The notes below the pieces were generated by a model. It had not been told where the DNA came from, did not search any database, and saw only the letters and a list, made by a program, of their open reading frames with translations. Position numbers and translations under genes: made by a program. Positions 62,259 through 64,000 of a DNA stretch of 64,000 nt are shown here, in pieces (within the stretch, counting starts at the first letter, position 1; each line of letters starts with the position of its first letter). Origin of the DNA: Fusobacterium gastrosuis (GTDB taxonomy: Bacteria; Fusobacteriota; Fusobacteriia; Fusobacteriales; Fusobacteriaceae); contig NZ_LT607734.1 in assembly GCF_900095285.1 (NCBI RefSeq), positions 372,001 through 436,000 on the forward strand. Reading direction: 5' to 3'.

Positions 62259-63539
62259 TTAAATAAATCCTTTATAATCTCTCATAACTAAATGAGCATC
62301 TATTTGTTGTACTGTATCTAAAGCTACCCCAACAACAATTATTATTCCTGTTCCTCCAAAATAAACTGGAAGATTCATAGCCGTAAATATCATATCTGGT
62401 AGTATTGAGATTAGTGCTAAGAATAATCCTCCACCCCATGTTATTCTAGTAACAACACCTTCAAGATATTCTACTGTTTCATTTCCTGGTCTTATTCCTG
62501 GAATTGTTCCTCCACTTTGTTTAAGATTTTCAGCAACTTTTTCAGGATCAAATACCAAGGCTGTATAGAAAAATGAGAAAAATATAATTATTATTGCATA
62601 TAGTAACATATACACTGGATGCTTTTGATTAAATATCATTGCTAATGTAGTTTTTATTGGATATTCTGATGGAATAGCATTTACTATTACACCAGGAATC
62701 AACATAAATACAGAAGCAAATATTACAGGCATTACTCCTGCTGTATTTAATCTCAATGGTATATATGAATTTTGTCCCATTCCACCTTTTGCAGCAAATC
62801 CTTTTCCTACATAATGAACAGGGATTTTTCTTTGTCCTAATTGAAACATAACTACGGCTGCTATTGTAAGTGTCCCTAAGAATGCTACAACAGCAAGTAA
62901 AGGAATTAAAAATTTATTCCCTTGCATAGTTTGTATTGTTTGTACAACACTTGAAGGAGCCCTTGATATTACATTAAGAAATATTATAAGAGAAACTCCA
63001 TTTCCTATCCCTTTTATAGATATCTGTTCTCCAACCCACATTAAAAATACTGTTCCAGCTGTCAATGTAGTTATCGTTGTTAAAAAGAAACTTATACCTG
63101 GATTGTATACTAATCCTACTGATTGTAACCATAAGCACATTCCTGCACCCTGAATAATAGCTACTAAAATAGTCAAATACCTTGTCCATTGTGTTATTTT
63201 GTTTCTTCCAGATTCTCCCTCTTTTTGAATCTCTTCAAGTTGAGGGATAATTGATACTAACAAACTAATTACTATTGATGAATTGATATAAGGTACTATA
63301 CCTAAAGCAAATATTGAAACTCTTGTAAATGCTCCTCCTGAAAACATATTAATATATCCAAGAATATCATTTTGAGCAGTCATTGCTGATAATCTATCAA
63401 TGTCTACACCAGGAGCAGGAATTAAAGTTCCTACTCTGGCAACTAAGAACATCATTAATGTGTAAAAAATTCTTTCTCTAAGTTCAGGAATTTTCATTAT
63501 ACTGCTTAACTTTGAATTAAACTTTTCTACTAAAGTCAA
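62259..63539 (-). CDS. secY: Preprotein translocase subunit SecY
   Basis: A 426-residue, ten-helix channel of the Sec translocase. Family segments are GTLIPAPGVDIDRL, INMFSGGAFTRVSIFALGI, PYINSSIV, GNGVSLIIFLNV and the cytoplasmic GIRPGNETVEYLE. The start is uncertain: TTG 63539 has AGGTG at 6 bases and gives the common MTLVEKFN opening, while GTG 63548 overlaps that site. It follows rplO as usual and ends the transcript here; adk is not next to it. Confidence 0.95.
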   Translation of the reverse strand: MTLVEKFNSKLSSIMKIPELRERIFYTLMMFLVARVGTLIPAPGVDIDRLSAMTAQNDILGYINMFSGGAFTRVSIFALGIVPYINSSIVISLLVSIIPQLEEIQKEGESGRNKITQWTRYLTILVAIIQGAGMCLWLQSVGLVYNPGISFFLTTITTLTAGTVFLMWVGEQISIKGIGNGVSLIIFLNVISRAPSSVVQTIQTMQGNKFLIPLLAVVAFLGTLTIAAVVMFQLGQRKIPVHYVGKGFAAKGGMGQNSYIPLRLNTAGVMPVIFASVFMLIPGVIVNAIPSEYPIKTTLAMIFNQKHPVYMLLYAIIIIFFSFFYTALVFDPEKVAENLKQSGGTIPGIRPGNETVEYLEGVVTRITWGGGLFLALISILPDMIFTAMNLPVYFGGTGIIIVVGVALDTVQQIDAHLVMRDYKGFI

Positions 63540-63563
63540 TGCAATCACCTACCCTTAGAAAAT

Positions 63564-64000
63564 TTATTTTTTATTATTTCCAGCTACTTTTTCAAATCCT
63601 CCAAATTCAACTATTTCAACTGAACCACCTTTAGCTTCAATAGCTGCTTTTGCTGATTTAGAAACTTTATGAGCTTTAACTGTTAATTTTTTAGTTAATT
63701 CTCCATTTCCTAAAATTTTAATTCCATCTTTTTTTATAGATTTTACTAAGAATTTATCGAATAGAGTTTCCATTGATACAGTTTCTCCATCTTCAAAATT
63801 GTTTAATAAATCTAAAGATAGTATTGTATATTCCTTCTTAAAAATAGCATTAGAGAATCCTCTTTTAGGAACTCTTCTATATATAGGCATTTGTCCACCT
63901 TCAAAATAAGGCTTTACTCCTCCACCTGCTCTTGAATTTTGACCATTACTTCCTTTTCCAGCTGTTTTTCCCCAACCAGATGAGTTTCCTCTTCCTACTC
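63564..64000 (-). CDS. rplO: 50S ribosomal protein L15, 5' end outside the window
   Basis: The frame is open to the window edge and upstream of the internal ATG at 63890 it encodes the conserved L15 pattern [28 protein letters not shown] and [12 protein letters not shown]. So the gene begins beyond 64000, with about 20 residues missing. L15 is a large-subunit assembly protein that binds 23S rRNA. It precedes secY by 24 bases in the spc-type operon. Confidence 0.95.
   Translation of the reverse strand, partial: VGRGNSSGWGKTAGKGSNGQNSRAGGGVKPYFEGGQMPIYRRVPKRGFSNAIFKKEYTILSLDLLNNFEDGETVSMETLFDKFLVKSIKKDGIKILGNGELTKKLTVKAHKVSKSAKAAIEAKGGSVEIVEFGGFEKVAGNNKK

Overview
The window is AT-rich, densely coding DNA from a Gram-negative anaerobe of the phylum Fusobacteriota. 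The genus is most likely Fusobacterium (inference). Support comes from A/T-ending codons, purine-rich ribosome-binding sites with TTG/GTG as well as ATG starts, outer-membrane efflux genes, a fused thioredoxin-MsrA-MsrB with CcdA, a split transketolase, and ordinary housekeeping genes. I see no rRNA, CRISPR array, phage or complete insertion sequence. Eight tRNA genes lie in two oppositely oriented clusters.

Layout. 1-7045 (minus): coaE, a U32 protein, pgpA, cinA, an XRE-cupin regulator and a truncated gene fusing a FakA-like fatty-acid kinase to a FakB/DegV-like domain. 7.1-9.9 kb (plus): Crp/Fnr regulator, gamma-glutamyl-type amidotransferase, DAACS symporter. 10-13.6 kb: an FMN oxidoreductase divergent from an HxlR regulator, then Smr, aroF and pgeF. 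13.6-19.9 kb (minus): a tight six-gene run proA-proC-HD-TlpA-ccdA-msrAB. 20-25.2 kb (minus): proB, an AGCS symporter, a lone cobQ, a broken membrane gene and trmO. 25.4-27.8 kb: split transketolase behind a perfect consensus promoter, and a membrane hydrolase. 27.9-31.7 kb (plus): esterase, M20 amidohydrolase, DUF3100 protein and a small membrane protein. 31.8-35.2 kb (minus): metal ABC transporter. 35.3-40.6 kb: a sugar-acid catabolic operon (KdgT, split UxaA, FAH, DHDPS-like aldolase) divergent from an IclR regulator, with a promoter and an inverted-repeat operator that can be read directly. 40.7-45.3 kb (minus): MacA-MacB-TolC-type efflux. 45.5-47.8 kb: PdxR-like regulator divergent from pdxS. 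47.9-53.8 kb: thiamine-binding protein, class I aldolase, both tRNA clusters, radical SAM, MmcQ/YjbR, flavodoxin, Mrp and DUF454.

53.9-58.6 kb (plus) is the oddest stretch. An S8 protease, an EamA transporter and an ABC-F protein are each broken by what looks like one missing base next to or within a short homopolymer. The EamA 3' end is repeated in tandem three more times, with a GC-rich hairpin in each unit. 58.6-61.7 kb (minus) carries BASS transporter, HcxA/GldA-like dehydrogenase and ilvE behind a near-perfect 20-bp palindrome. A 47-codon membrane ORF follows, then secY and the truncated rplO.

The window shows several linked functions: exogenous fatty-acid use, proline synthesis next to envelope methionine-sulfoxide repair, sugar-acid degradation, and branched-chain keto/hydroxy-acid exchange. 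The most distinctive observations are the FakA-FakB fusion, the sugar-acid operon with its operator, the tandem EamA-tail repeats and the BASS-HcxA-IlvE locus.
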